Origin: Oxalobacter formigenes
GTDB lineage: Bacteria > Pseudomonadota > Gammaproteobacteria > Burkholderiales > Burkholderiaceae_D
Reading direction: 5' to 3'
Length of the DNA: 27,946 nt
Assembly (NCBI GenBank): GCA_019424645.1
Contig: JAHYZB010000005.1
Span: 1,820-29,765 of the forward strand
Shown here: piece after piece, positions 8,466 through 16,092 of the stretch
How positions within the stretch are numbered: position 1 is the stretch's first letter
Layout of the letters: each line of letters begins with the position of its first letter
Made by a program: the position numbers and the translations under genes
Notes under the pieces: generated by a model
Seen by the model: only the letters and a program-made list of their open reading frames with translations
Told to the model about the DNA's origin: nothing
Database searches by the model: none

Positions 8466-8490
8466 TCCCTGTCGGGCAAGAGGACAGGGA
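8466..8490 (+). other. Intercistronic hairpin between fmdB and the amide channel gene
   Basis: TCCCTGTC (8466-8473) and GACAGGGA (8483-8490) form a perfect 8-bp stem with a 9-base loop, about 20 bases before the channel's start and just upstream of its AGAGGT ribosome site. Its arms share the core CCTGTC/GACAGG with the hairpin at 8051-8072, so the two elements could also pair with each other. Confidence 0.55.
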
Positions 8491-8510
8491 ATATTCGAAA
8501 GAGGTTCCCC

Positions 8511-8990
8511 ATGCTTGGAGTGACTTTGCTTTTCGTCGGAATCGTACTAATCAACAATGGCGCCTGCCAACTTTTGAAAGTGGACAAAAAATCCACGGCG
8601 GCGTTAAACGTCATTGTCGGTTTCCTGCTCACCTTCATCAATTTCGTTGCCATATACAAGGGAGATTATTATGCGGCAGGCACAGGCTTGCTCTTTGCTT
8701 TCACCTACCTTTTTGTCGCCGCAAACAATATTTTCAACCTGAACCTGAAACCCTATGGCATATACTCCCTGTTTGTTGCCATCAATACCATTCCCTGCGC
8801 CATGCTGGTCGCTTCGGATGACATGCGCATGGCGGTCATCTGGATTGCATGGGGAATTCTCTGGTTTACCGGCTTCATCGAAGGAACGCTACAGAAAAAC
8901 CTGGGCAAGTTTGTACCATACCTGGCCATCGTCGAAGGCATCCTGACGGCATGGATTCCAGGTTTTCTCATGTTGGCCGGCAAGTGGTAA
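8511..8990 (+). CDS. AmiS/UreI-family amide or urea channel
   Basis: Inner-membrane channel of 159 residues with about six hydrophobic segments. Family landmarks are clear: the start MLGVTLLFVGIVLINNG, then KVDKKSTAALN, GLLFAFTYLFVA, PYGIYSLFVAINT, IWIAWGILWFTGFIE and LGKFVPYLAIVEGILTAWIP. These match Helicobacter UreI and the AmiS proteins of amidase operons. It lacks the long periplasmic loop that UreI carries between its second and third segments, so it is closer to AmiS. Given the fmdA context, the natural substrate is probably formamide or another short amide, though urea cannot be excluded because no urease is in view. AGAGGT lies about 8 bases before the ATG. A strong terminator follows 36 bp after the stop, marking the operon's end. 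Confidence 0.92.
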   Translation: MLGVTLLFVGIVLINNGACQLLKVDKKSTAALNVIVGFLLTFINFVAIYKGDYYAAGTGLLFAFTYLFVAANNIFNLNLKPYGIYSLFVAINTIPCAMLVASDDMRMAVIWIAWGILWFTGFIEGTLQKNLGKFVPYLAIVEGILTAWIPGFLMLAGKW

Positions 8991-9025
8991 ACAGGCTTTT
9001 TTCAATCAAAAGACAACCAAAAAAC

Positions 9026-9047
9026 AAAGCCGCCTTATGCGGCTTTT
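9026..9047. terminator. Bidirectional intrinsic terminator after the fmd operon
   Basis: AAAGCCGC (9026-9033), loop CTTAT and GCGGCTTTT (9039-9047) make a G/C-rich stem with A and T flanks. It sits between the plus-strand channel gene and the minus-strand gene ending at 9068 and can serve both. Confidence 0.85.
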
Positions 9048-9067
9048 AAAAAATGACTCGGCAAAAT

Positions 9068-9604
9068 TCATTTTTTTCTGTTAACCGAACGTTGCAAGAC
9101 TTCTGCAGGAATCAGCGATTCGATTTCAAACGGCGTCAATTCATCCATTTGATACACAATACGACGCTTGTTACCGTCTTCTGTGCCGACAATATATTTC
9201 ATGATCCGCATGCCGTTAGACCGGATCATCGGTCGTGAGGCATATGTTTTCAGGACGGTTTCACATTTGCTTCTGTCCTGATGGGCACCGTTTTTGGCGA
9301 TCATTTCCTCGACATGGTCGAAAACATCCTGAAGCATCTGTGTGGAGCTTCCCTCCATCGCCACAACGTTATAACGATATTTCCATTGACGGCCGTCCCA
9401 TCCGGCAACGGCATGACAGATATCGTGATAATGCTGCGTGAATTCATCACGGGTCATGCCTCGACGCGATGATTCGGCCATCAGACGTTCCGGAGTGTTA
9501 TCGCCATCGCCGAAATCCCACTGGCGTTTTTCTCTGTCAGCCGTAAAAACGTAACTGTCAACATAGACGTTAATGAAGTTTCCAAACGATTCCTCGACTA
9601 TCAT
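9068..9604 (-). CDS. Hypothetical protein, 178 residues
   Basis: I do not recognise this protein. The start at 9604 (MIVEESFGNF) is favoured because AAGGGAGGT, an almost perfect ribosome site, lies 3 bases before the ATG. An upstream ATG at 9667, with a GGGG about 3 bases before it, would add 21 residues. The product is soluble, with no signal peptide or membrane segment. It is rich in charged and aromatic residues, with segments such as DREKRQWDFGDGDNTPERL at 23-41 and MTRDEFTQHYHDICHA at 50-65. The latter faintly recalls the Glu-Phe...His-Tyr...His pattern of small EthD-like dimeric alpha/beta-barrel domains, but I would not assign it on that. It is a single gene, convergent with the fmd operon and divergent from the MscS channel. 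The good ribosome site and codon use like its neighbours support a real gene. Confidence 0.75.
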   Translation of the reverse strand: MIVEESFGNFINVYVDSYVFTADREKRQWDFGDGDNTPERLMAESSRRGMTRDEFTQHYHDICHAVAGWDGRQWKYRYNVVAMEGSSTQMLQDVFDHVEEMIAKNGAHQDRSKCETVLKTYASRPMIRSNGMRIMKYIVGTEDGNKRRIVYQMDELTPFEIESLIPAEVLQRSVNRKK

Positions 9605-9938
9605 CTGACCTCCCTTATTCCCGGATGAGACTGGCGGTTTGTTAGCTGTCGTTCCATTATGAATCATATTCCCCTGTTCTTGAAATTTTTTTGCCAGCCA
9701 ACACTCATACAGTGCCACCCGCCAAAGCATCTGTCAGGCATATCCGGCAGCCTTCCAGTCTTGACCGATGGATTTCATCGACACGTTTTTTAATAAAAAA
9801 TAAATGACGTCGTATGACACTCAATAGAATGGTACTCAACAGTGGGGATGAATCCTTTTCTCCACCACGTGGCACACCGATATCGGCCAATTCCCCGAAT
9901 ATCCGCTGAAAAATTCTGATTTACGTTCTCGAAACTGC
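9605..9938. other. Divergent intergenic region before the MscS-type channel
   Basis: This is 334 bp if the preferred start of the minus-strand gene is used. It holds the alternative upstream start of that gene at 9667 and an A/T-rich stretch near 9785-9805. I found no clear -35/-10 pair, repeat or RNA gene. Confidence 0.3.
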
Positions 9939-10985
9939 ATGATGGAAGATAAATTAACAAGCCTCGACTCGGTATTTCTGGCCAATACCATGACCGACCA
10001 GCATCAGATAGCCATCCTTGCACTCATGGGAGTGCTGGCAATTGTTTATCTGTGCCTGCGTATGAAAAGGTTTCGCAACAAAATCCCGTTTCACATTACA
10101 CGCGTGGCAATTGCCTTCTTTCTGCTTTACCTGATCGGAAAACTGCTGAGGCACTTCATCGAAATTCATCACATCACGTTTATTACACCAAAGGAAATCA
10201 GCTTTTTATACCTGTTGGCAGTTGTCGCCCTTTCCATAAAGGAATCATTTGTTTTCGCCGACCAGTTCAGAAAATATCTGGTCAATACTGGAAAAAATAC
10301 GACATCGGCCCAGTTCATCACCAAAGCCATAAAAATCGTCAGTGTGATCTCGATCCTTCTGGTATTCGGGGAACATTTTGGCCTGAGCTTTGCGGGCTTG
10401 CTGACCTTTGGGGGCATCGGCGGTATTGCCATCGGTCTGGCCGGGAAAGATATCCTCTCCAACCTTTTTTCCGGCGTCATGCTTTATTTCGACCGCCCTT
10501 TCAACATCGGTGACTGGATACGTTCCCCGGATCGGCAGATAGAAGGTACCGTTGTTGAAATCGGTTGGAGAATGACCAAAATCATGACTTTCCAGAACCG
10601 TCCTTTATACGTTCCCAACTATTTGTTTTCGTCAATTTCTGTCGAAAACCCGGGAAGAATGCTCAACTGGCGGATCAACTTTTCCATAGGAATTCTTTGT
10701 AATGACTCCGGAAAAATAAAGCCCATCATCAGCCAGATAAAGGAAATGCTCGAGAAAAACGACAGTATCGACCAAAGCCAGTCACTCATCGTCAATTTCA
10801 ACCAGATCGGCGCGTCTTCGCTCAACATACTTGTCTATTGTTTTACAAAAACGACCGTCTGGAAAGAATGGCTGCAAATACAGGAAGATGTCTATTTACA
10901 AATCATCGACATCGTCCAGAAAAACGGTTCGGAAATGCCTTATCCTACGCAGACAGTCATTCTTGATCAGGAAACCAAAACATGA
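9939..10985 (+). CDS. Mechanosensitive ion channel, MscS family (YnaI-like)
   Basis: Inner-membrane channel of 348 residues that should open on membrane tension during osmotic downshock. Hydrophobic segments lie near 23-42, 52-70, 86-101 and 130-145, with the pore-lining helix at about 150-175 (LLTFGGIGGIAIGLAGKDIL). The MscS beta-domain signature follows: YFDRPFNIGDWI at 183-194, then EGTVVEIGWR at 202-211 and PLYVPN at 222-227. The extra N-terminal helices and the run SISVENPGRM at 232-241 resemble E. coli YnaI rather than the small MscS. The start codon is the ATG at 9939 or the adjacent ATG at 9942; neither has a strong ribosome site. It is followed by about 155 bp with no gene before the next reading frame. 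Confidence 0.9.
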   Translation: MMEDKLTSLDSVFLANTMTDQHQIAILALMGVLAIVYLCLRMKRFRNKIPFHITRVAIAFFLLYLIGKLLRHFIEIHHITFITPKEISFLYLLAVVALSIKESFVFADQFRKYLVNTGKNTTSAQFITKAIKIVSVISILLVFGEHFGLSFAGLLTFGGIGGIAIGLAGKDILSNLFSGVMLYFDRPFNIGDWIRSPDRQIEGTVVEIGWRMTKIMTFQNRPLYVPNYLFSSISVENPGRMLNWRINFSIGILCNDSGKIKPIISQIKEMLEKNDSIDQSQSLIVNFNQIGASSLNILVYCFTKTTVWKEWLQIQEDVYLQIIDIVQKNGSEMPYPTQTVILDQETKT

Positions 10986-11141
10986 AAATGCGATCAAAAT
11001 CATTGCCTGAAACAAATTGATAAAACATAAATTGATTCTCCATAAAATCATTAAAAATAACTGAGTCGTCTTTATGAGAACTGCGAGTATCAGAGCAGAG
11101 AATATTTGCCTGTTTTTAATTACCATCGGAGGAAGCGTTTC

Positions 11142-11546
11142 ATGAAAAAAGTGATATTGGCTCTCGTATCAATACCTTTGGCAGCCTGTCTTGGAATAGC
11201 ACATGCACAAGATTCATCAGATGCGCCAGTGGGCAATGATCAGACTCGTGCTGAAATGCGACAACAACAAGCAGACGGGATCCGTTCCAGAAAAGAGAAC
11301 GTGGCAGGCGCGCATAAAAAAGCACAAAGAGATCCTGCAACAAGAAAAGCCAGACAGCAACAAAAAGAAGGTCGGATGGAAAGAGAAAAAGAAATAGCCG
11401 GAGCACATAAGAAAGCAAAAAGAGATCCTGCATCCAAAGCTGCCCGTCAAAAACAAAAGGATGGGATCATGGAAAGGAAAAGCAACATATCCGGTTCACA
11501 TCAGAAAGCTCGCGATGCCAGAAATGAATCCATGCAAAACAATTAA
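11142..11546 (+). CDS. Small exported basic protein made of three 31-residue repeats
   Basis: A 134-residue product I cannot name. It begins MKKVILALVSIPLAACLGIAHA, a clear export signal. Cleavage could occur after AHA (residue 22) by signal peptidase I, or before Cys16 because LAAC at 13-16 fits a lipobox. The mature part is very rich in Lys, Arg, Gln and Ala. It consists of three consecutive units starting at residues 40, 71 and 102, each about 31 long, sharing RQQQK-G, an (I/V)AGAHKKA core and RDPA. It should be highly cationic and mostly helical. The start is set by GGAGGAAG about 8 bases before the ATG. It is followed closely by a strong terminator, so it is probably a single-gene transcript. 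A structural or polyanion-binding envelope role is only a guess. Confidence 0.82.
   Translation: MKKVILALVSIPLAACLGIAHAQDSSDAPVGNDQTRAEMRQQQADGIRSRKENVAGAHKKAQRDPATRKARQQQKEGRMEREKEIAGAHKKAKRDPASKAARQKQKDGIMERKSNISGSHQKARDARNESMQNN
11259..11531 (+). repeat. Three in-frame tandem repeats with a 93-bp period
   Basis: Units start at 11259, 11352 and 11445, exactly 93 bp apart, and encode three related 31-residue blocks. The first two are the most alike (AGAHKKA followed by RDPA in both); the third has diverged and ends early. This points to duplication of a coding segment. Confidence 0.8.
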
Positions 11547-11566
11547 TTTCGTCCGGTTTTGAAAAT

Positions 11567-11604
11567 AAAAAAGCGTACTGAAGTTTTTTCAGTACGCTTT
11601 TTTT
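11567..11604. terminator. Strong bidirectional intrinsic terminator
   Basis: AAAAAAGCGTACTGAA (11567-11582) and TTCAGTACGCTTTTTTT (11588-11604) form a long stem with a 5-base loop and A/T tails on both sides. It lies between the plus-strand repeat protein and the minus-strand tRNA gene and can stop transcripts from both. Confidence 0.92.
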
Positions 11605-11665
11605 GATATATACACGCTCATCTGACTAAACAACAGTAACCGGAGCGCAATACAGAATTTGTTCC

Positions 11666-11756
11666 TGGCGGAAAGGCAGGGATTTGAACCCTGGATACGG
11701 GGTTACCGTATACCTGATTTCGAGTCAGGCGCATTCGACCACTCTGCCACCTTTCC
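11666..11756 (-). tRNA. tRNA-Ser, anticodon CGA
   Basis: Read on the minus strand, GGAAAGG (5' end, 11756) pairs with CCTTTCC before the discriminator G and an encoded CCA (11668-11666). The anticodon stem CCTGA/TCAGG encloses the loop CTCGAAA, giving anticodon CGA, which reads UCG serine codons. A long variable arm (TACGG...CCGTA) and the T arm CAGGG-TTCAAAT-CCCTG follow. The length of 91 nt including CCA is normal for class II tRNA-Ser. It stands alone, diverging from map. Confidence 0.97.
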
Positions 11757-11786
11757 GTTTTTGATCGACAATTTGCCGAGCTCAAA

Positions 11787-11795
11787 ATTATAGCA
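11787..11795 (-). promoter_or_regulatory. Extended -10 promoter for the tRNA-Ser gene
   Basis: On the minus strand TGCTATAAT (11795-11787) is a perfect extended -10 element (TGn-TATAAT), 30 bases before the tRNA's first base. No good -35 box is seen, as is common for extended -10 promoters. Confidence 0.65.
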
Positions 11796-11859
11796 GGAAA
11801 CATTCCGGATACCTAGCATCATATCAAACGTGTTTTCATCCTTCTTCTTGCGTGTGGCA

Positions 11860-11865
11860 TATAAT
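11860..11865 (+). promoter_or_regulatory. Possible -10 box upstream of map
   Basis: A perfect TATAAT lies 38 bases before the map start codon, which would give a leader of about 30 nt. The -35 region is poor, so this is tentative. Confidence 0.4.
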
Positions 11866-11903
11866 AATGCTTTGAATCCATTCTCCGCATATACACGATC
11901 ACA

Positions 11904-12713
11904 ATGGCTATTATTCCTATCAAAAACGCCGAACAAATCGAAGGCATCCGAAAAGCCAGCCAGCTGGCAGCAGAAGTGCTGGATTACGTCGCTCCTTTTG
12001 TCAAACCGGGCGTTAGCACCGGCGAACTCGACAAGCTTTGTCATGAGTTCATTGTCGCACATGACGCCATTCCGGCACCGCTGAATTATTGTCCTAACGG
12101 CTATACTCCTTACCCCAATGCAACCTGTATTTCCTTAAATGACGTCGTTTGTCACGGCATTCCCAATTTCAACAAACTGCTGAAAAAAGGCGATGCCATC
12201 AATATCGACATTACTGTCATCAAGGACGGATATTATGGAGACACCAGCCGGATGTATTTCGCTGGCGAGCCGTCGATTATGGCAAAACGCCTTGCGAAAA
12301 TCACATATGAATGCATGTGGCTCGGCATTATGGAAGTCAAACCCGGTGCCCATCTGGGTGATATCGGTTATGTCATTCAGGATTATGCCGAAAATGCCGG
12401 TTACAGCGTCGTACGTGAATTTTGTGGTCATGGAGTCGGTCTTGAATTCCATGAGGAACCGCAAGTCCTTCATTACGGCCGCCGCGGCACGCTGGCAGAA
12501 TTGAAACCCGGGATGATTTTTACGATCGAACCGATGATCAATGCAGGCGGAAAATCCATTCGCTCCATGCCGGATGGCTGGACGATCAGAACCAAGGACA
12601 GAAGTCTCTCTGCACAGTGGGAGCATACGATTCTGGTGACGGATACAGGTTACGAAGTATTGACGGTTTCTCCCGATATGCCACCTCCTCCCAATTTTGC
12701 CAAAAAGAAATAA
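11904..12713 (+). CDS. map: Methionine aminopeptidase, type I
   Basis: Removes the N-terminal methionine from new proteins after deformylation. The 269-residue product has all five metal ligands of the family: Asp102 (INIDITV), Asp113 (GDTSR), His176 (CGHGVG), Glu209 (TIEPM) and Glu240 (QWEH), plus the conserved His84 (VCHGIP) and His183 (EFHEEP). The pita-bread core has no N-terminal zinc-finger extension, so it is type Ia. The segment at 57-72 between the N-terminal helices and the core is a little longer than in E. coli. The ATG at 11904 gives MAIIPIKNAEQIEGIR, the standard start, but the ribosome site is weak. It leads map-glnD-pseudouridine synthase, with only 9 bp before glnD. Confidence 0.97.
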   Translation: MAIIPIKNAEQIEGIRKASQLAAEVLDYVAPFVKPGVSTGELDKLCHEFIVAHDAIPAPLNYCPNGYTPYPNATCISLNDVVCHGIPNFNKLLKKGDAINIDITVIKDGYYGDTSRMYFAGEPSIMAKRLAKITYECMWLGIMEVKPGAHLGDIGYVIQDYAENAGYSVVREFCGHGVGLEFHEEPQVLHYGRRGTLAELKPGMIFTIEPMINAGGKSIRSMPDGWTIRTKDRSLSAQWEHTILVTDTGYEVLTVSPDMPPPPNFAKKK

Positions 12714-12722
12714 GCAAATACC

Positions 12723-15293
12723 GTGCCGAACAGACTCGACGTTTCATTGAAAAAGCGTTTGACGCAATTACGGGAGTCGGCGATTGCCGATTACAGGGAA
12801 CATCCCATCCCGCAGCAGCTGCTGAAAACGCTTTGCAAGAACGTCGATCAGGTTTTGAGTGAAGCATGGAAAAATCTCGATCTTCCAGCCGGTTCTGTCC
12901 TGATTGCCGTGGGAGGTTATGGCCGTGGCGAGCTGTATCCTTATTCGGATGTTGATGTCCTGATCCTGCTGGAGGAAAGTCCGGATCAGGCCTTGCAGGC
13001 AAAACTGGAATCGCTCATCCAGTTGTTCTGGACATTGGGACTGACGATCGGACACAGCGTCCGGACGATTGACGAATGTCTGGAAGAATCGGCTAATGAC
13101 ATTACGGTCCAGACCAGCCTGCTGGAAGCCCGTTATGTCACAGGAAACCGCAAGCTGTTTCAGGCGTTGAGAGAGCGATACAACGCCCAAATGAACCCTT
13201 CCGCATTTTTCATCGCGAAAATGCTGGAAACCCGCCAGCGTCACGTCAAATTCGGCGATACGCCTTATAGTCTCGAACCCAACTGCAAGGAAAGCCCGGG
13301 AGGACTCCGGGACCTTCAGGTCATTTTATGGACAGCGAAAGCCGCAAAACTCGGCCACTCGTGGAATCAGCTCGCCCGTCGTGGGCTTCTGACTCCGTCT
13401 GAGGCACAACAGCTGAAAAAAACGGAAGAAGCATTCAAGGACATCCGTATCCGCCTGCATATCCAGACTCAACGCTGTGAAGACAAATTGCTCTTCGACG
13501 TCCAGATTCCCGTTTCGAAAACCTTCGATTTCAGGGAAAACGGCCAGCCGCTTGATGGCCGTCGCGCCAGTGAACACATGATGCAGCAATACTATCGTGC
13601 CGCACATACGGTTGTGCAGCTGAACATGATCCTGCTGCAAAACATGCGCGCATGGCTGTTTCCAAAACCCTATCAGGCCAACAAGATCAACGAGCGGTTC
13701 AATGACGTAAACGGCCTGATCGATATGGTTGACGATGATGTTTTTGTAAATCATCCTTCCGCGTTGCTTGAGGTTTTCCTTTTGCTGTCCGAGAGTACCG
13801 AGCTGAAAAACATGACGGCCCGAACGCTTCGCAATCTGTGGCATGCCCGCATTCATATCGACGACAAATTCAGAAAAGACCCAGCCAATCGCCGTATTTT
13901 CCTTCAAATCATCCAGTCTCCCCGTTTCGTTGCAAGAGCCTTGCAACATATGAACGAGCTGGGGATTCTCGGCCGTTATTTGCCGAATTTCGGAAAAATC
14001 GTCGGACAGATGCAGCATGACCTGTTTCACCAATACACCGTCGACCAGCATATCCTGACCGTCGTCTCCAACGTGCACCGGTTTTCCCTGACGGAATACG
14101 CCCATGAAAACCCTTTGTGCAGCCAGTTGATGGCCGGTTTTTCAAAACCCTGGCTTTTGTATATCGCAGCCCTTTTTCACGATATTGCCAAAGGCAGGGG
14201 GGGCGACCATTCCATTTCAGGCATGGAAGACGCAAGGGAATTTTGCGTACAGCATGAATTGTCTGAAGAGGATACGGAACTGGTTGTTTTTCTGGTGAAA
14301 GAGCATCTGACCCTGTCACAGGTTGCCCAGAAAAAAGACCTCTCCGATCCTGAAACGATTCGCCATTTTGCCGATATCGTCAAGGATGAACGCCACCTGA
14401 TGGCCCTGTTTCTCCTGACGGTTGCCGACATACGCGGTACCAACCCGCAAATCTGGAACGCATGGAAAAGCAAACTGATGGAAGACCTTTTCCATCTTAC
14501 CCTGCGGGTGCTTGGCGGTGAAGACATCTCGGTCGATCACGAACTCAAAATCCGCCAGAAAGAGGCTCAGGCAACTTTGCGACTCTACGGGCTGCCCGAA
14601 CATGCGGAGGATGAATTCTGGAAACAGCTCGATATTGTTTATTTCCTGCGTCACGACGCGTCCGATGTCGCATGGCAGACCCGGACTCTGTATTATCGCA
14701 TCAACGCGGCAGAACCCGTCGTGAAGTGTCGCCTCTCACCTATTGGTGAAGGCCTGCAAGTCACTGTTTACATTCTTGACCGTCCCGATCTGTTCGCCCT
14801 GATTTGCAGCTACTTCGCACGGAAAAATTTCAGCATTCTGGATGCAAAAATCCACACGACAAACCACGATTACGCGCTTGATACCTTTCTGGTAACGAAA
14901 CAGGGATTTGAAAAAAACTATCGCGACATCATCACGCTGGTCGAACATGAATTGATGGAACTTTTGAAAACGACAGCGCCTTTGCCACCGCCATTGCAAG
15001 CCCGTCTTTCCCGGAAATCCCGTTCTTTCCCGATTGCACCGACACTGGATTTGAGACCGGACGCAAGCGGCAAGAATTTCGTCCTGTCAGTCACGGCCAA
15101 CGACCGCCCCGGACTGCTGTATGCCATCGCGCTGGTCTTTTCCCGCTACAAGGTCAACCTGCATACTGCTAAAATCATGACTTTGGGCGAACGTATCGAA
15201 GACGTTTTCCTGATAGATAGCGAAATGCTCCAGCATCCACGTATCCAGATCCAGTTTGAGACGGATATGATCGATGTATTGAGAGTCAAATAA
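12723..15293 (+). CDS. glnD: Bifunctional uridylyltransferase/uridylyl-removing enzyme (PII control)
   Basis: Adds UMP to PII proteins when glutamine is low and removes it when glutamine is high, so it sets the cell's nitrogen response. The 856-residue product shows the expected order. The nucleotidyltransferase motif GGYGRGELYPYSDVD lies at 64-78 with Asp76 and Asp78. An HD hydrolase domain has His486-Asp487 (LFHDIAKGRGGDHS). Two C-terminal ACT domains contain DRPDLFALI near 690 and DRPGLLYAIA near 800, which sense glutamine. The start is a GTG at 12723, 9 bp after the map stop; it has little Shine-Dalgarno and is probably translationally coupled to map. The downstream gene starts 16 bp after its stop. 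It is the most direct nitrogen-regulation link to the fmd cluster in this window. Confidence 0.97.
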   Translation: MPNRLDVSLKKRLTQLRESAIADYREHPIPQQLLKTLCKNVDQVLSEAWKNLDLPAGSVLIAVGGYGRGELYPYSDVDVLILLEESPDQALQAKLESLIQLFWTLGLTIGHSVRTIDECLEESANDITVQTSLLEARYVTGNRKLFQALRERYNAQMNPSAFFIAKMLETRQRHVKFGDTPYSLEPNCKESPGGLRDLQVILWTAKAAKLGHSWNQLARRGLLTPSEAQQLKKTEEAFKDIRIRLHIQTQRCEDKLLFDVQIPVSKTFDFRENGQPLDGRRASEHMMQQYYRAAHTVVQLNMILLQNMRAWLFPKPYQANKINERFNDVNGLIDMVDDDVFVNHPSALLEVFLLLSESTELKNMTARTLRNLWHARIHIDDKFRKDPANRRIFLQIIQSPRFVARALQHMNELGILGRYLPNFGKIVGQMQHDLFHQYTVDQHILTVVSNVHRFSLTEYAHENPLCSQLMAGFSKPWLLYIAALFHDIAKGRGGDHSISGMEDAREFCVQHELSEEDTELVVFLVKEHLTLSQVAQKKDLSDPETIRHFADIVKDERHLMALFLLTVADIRGTNPQIWNAWKSKLMEDLFHLTLRVLGGEDISVDHELKIRQKEAQATLRLYGLPEHAEDEFWKQLDIVYFLRHDASDVAWQTRTLYYRINAAEPVVKCRLSPIGEGLQVTVYILDRPDLFALICSYFARKNFSILDAKIHTTNHDYALDTFLVTKQGFEKNYRDIITLVEHELMELLKTTAPLPPPLQARLSRKSRSFPIAPTLDLRPDASGKNFVLSVTANDRPGLLYAIALVFSRYKVNLHTAKIMTLGERIEDVFLIDSEMLQHPRIQIQFETDMIDVLRVK

Positions 15294-15309
15294 CTTTTTG
15301 AGAATAATA

Positions 15310-16056
15310 ATGAGTGAACCTGTCCGCCTCTCCAAACGTATGTCCGAACTGGGAATCTGTTCAAGGCGTGAAGCCGATGAATGGATCGAAAAGGGATGGG
15401 TCAAGGTTGACGGAAAAATCGTTTCCCTGCTGGGCAGCAAGGTATTGCCTCACCAGAAAATAACGATTGAAAAACAGGCTTCGCAGGAACAGTCACGCCG
15501 TGTCACCATCCTGATCAATAAACCAATGGGATATGTCAGTGGACAGGCAGAAGACGGCTACAAACCGGCCGTCGCCCTGATCAGTGAGGACACGCACTGG
15601 AAAGACGATCCGTCGAAAGAAAAATTCAGGCCTTCACAATTGCGCAGTCTGGTTCCGGCCGGCCGGCTGGATATCGATTCCGTCGGGCTGCTTGTCCTGA
15701 CACAGGACGGCCGGATAGCCAAACATCTGATCGGAGAAAACTCGCCGACCGACAAGGAATATCTGGTTCGTGTGAAATATTCAAAACCCGGACGATTGCC
15801 TGAGAACGACCTCAAAATGCTCAGGCACGGTTTGAAACTGGACGGAAAAGCGCTTTTGCCAGCCAAAGTCGACTGGCAAAACGATGATCAGTTACGATTT
15901 GTCTTGCGGGAAGGGAAAAAACGCCAGATACGACGAATGTGCGAAGCGGTCGGACTGAAGGTCATCGGCCTGAAAAGAATCCGTATCGGCAACGTCAGGC
16001 TGGGTGATTTGCCGACTGGACAATGGCGTTATCTGAGACCGGAAGAGACCTTCTGA
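15310..16056 (+). CDS. 23S rRNA pseudouridine synthase, RluF/RluB/RsuA family
   Basis: Isomerises a specific uridine in ribosomal RNA. The 248-residue product has an N-terminal S4 RNA-binding domain (RLSKRMSELGICSRREADEWI at 6-26). The catalytic domain has the active-site aspartate in GRLDIDSVGLLVLT (Asp121) and the C-terminal motif GKKRQIRRMCEAVG. The closest E. coli counterpart by eye is RluF, which shares the GICSRREAD start. The linker at about 80-113 is longer than in RluF, so the target uridine is not certain. I start at the ATG at 15310; a TTG at 15298 would add four residues. It is 16 bp after glnD and probably last in the map operon. It converges on def with 36 bp between, and I see no clear terminator there. 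Confidence 0.9.
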   Translation: MSEPVRLSKRMSELGICSRREADEWIEKGWVKVDGKIVSLLGSKVLPHQKITIEKQASQEQSRRVTILINKPMGYVSGQAEDGYKPAVALISEDTHWKDDPSKEKFRPSQLRSLVPAGRLDIDSVGLLVLTQDGRIAKHLIGENSPTDKEYLVRVKYSKPGRLPENDLKMLRHGLKLDGKALLPAKVDWQNDDQLRFVLREGKKRQIRRMCEAVGLKVIGLKRIRIGNVRLGDLPTGQWRYLRPEETF

Positions 16057-16092
16057 ATACAAACTCTTTTCCTTCCCGGTCTTTCTTTTGAA

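Noticed and set aside
13326..14105. Minus-strand open frame of 259 codons
   Set aside because: It is antisense to glnD, with no recognisable domain or ribosome site.
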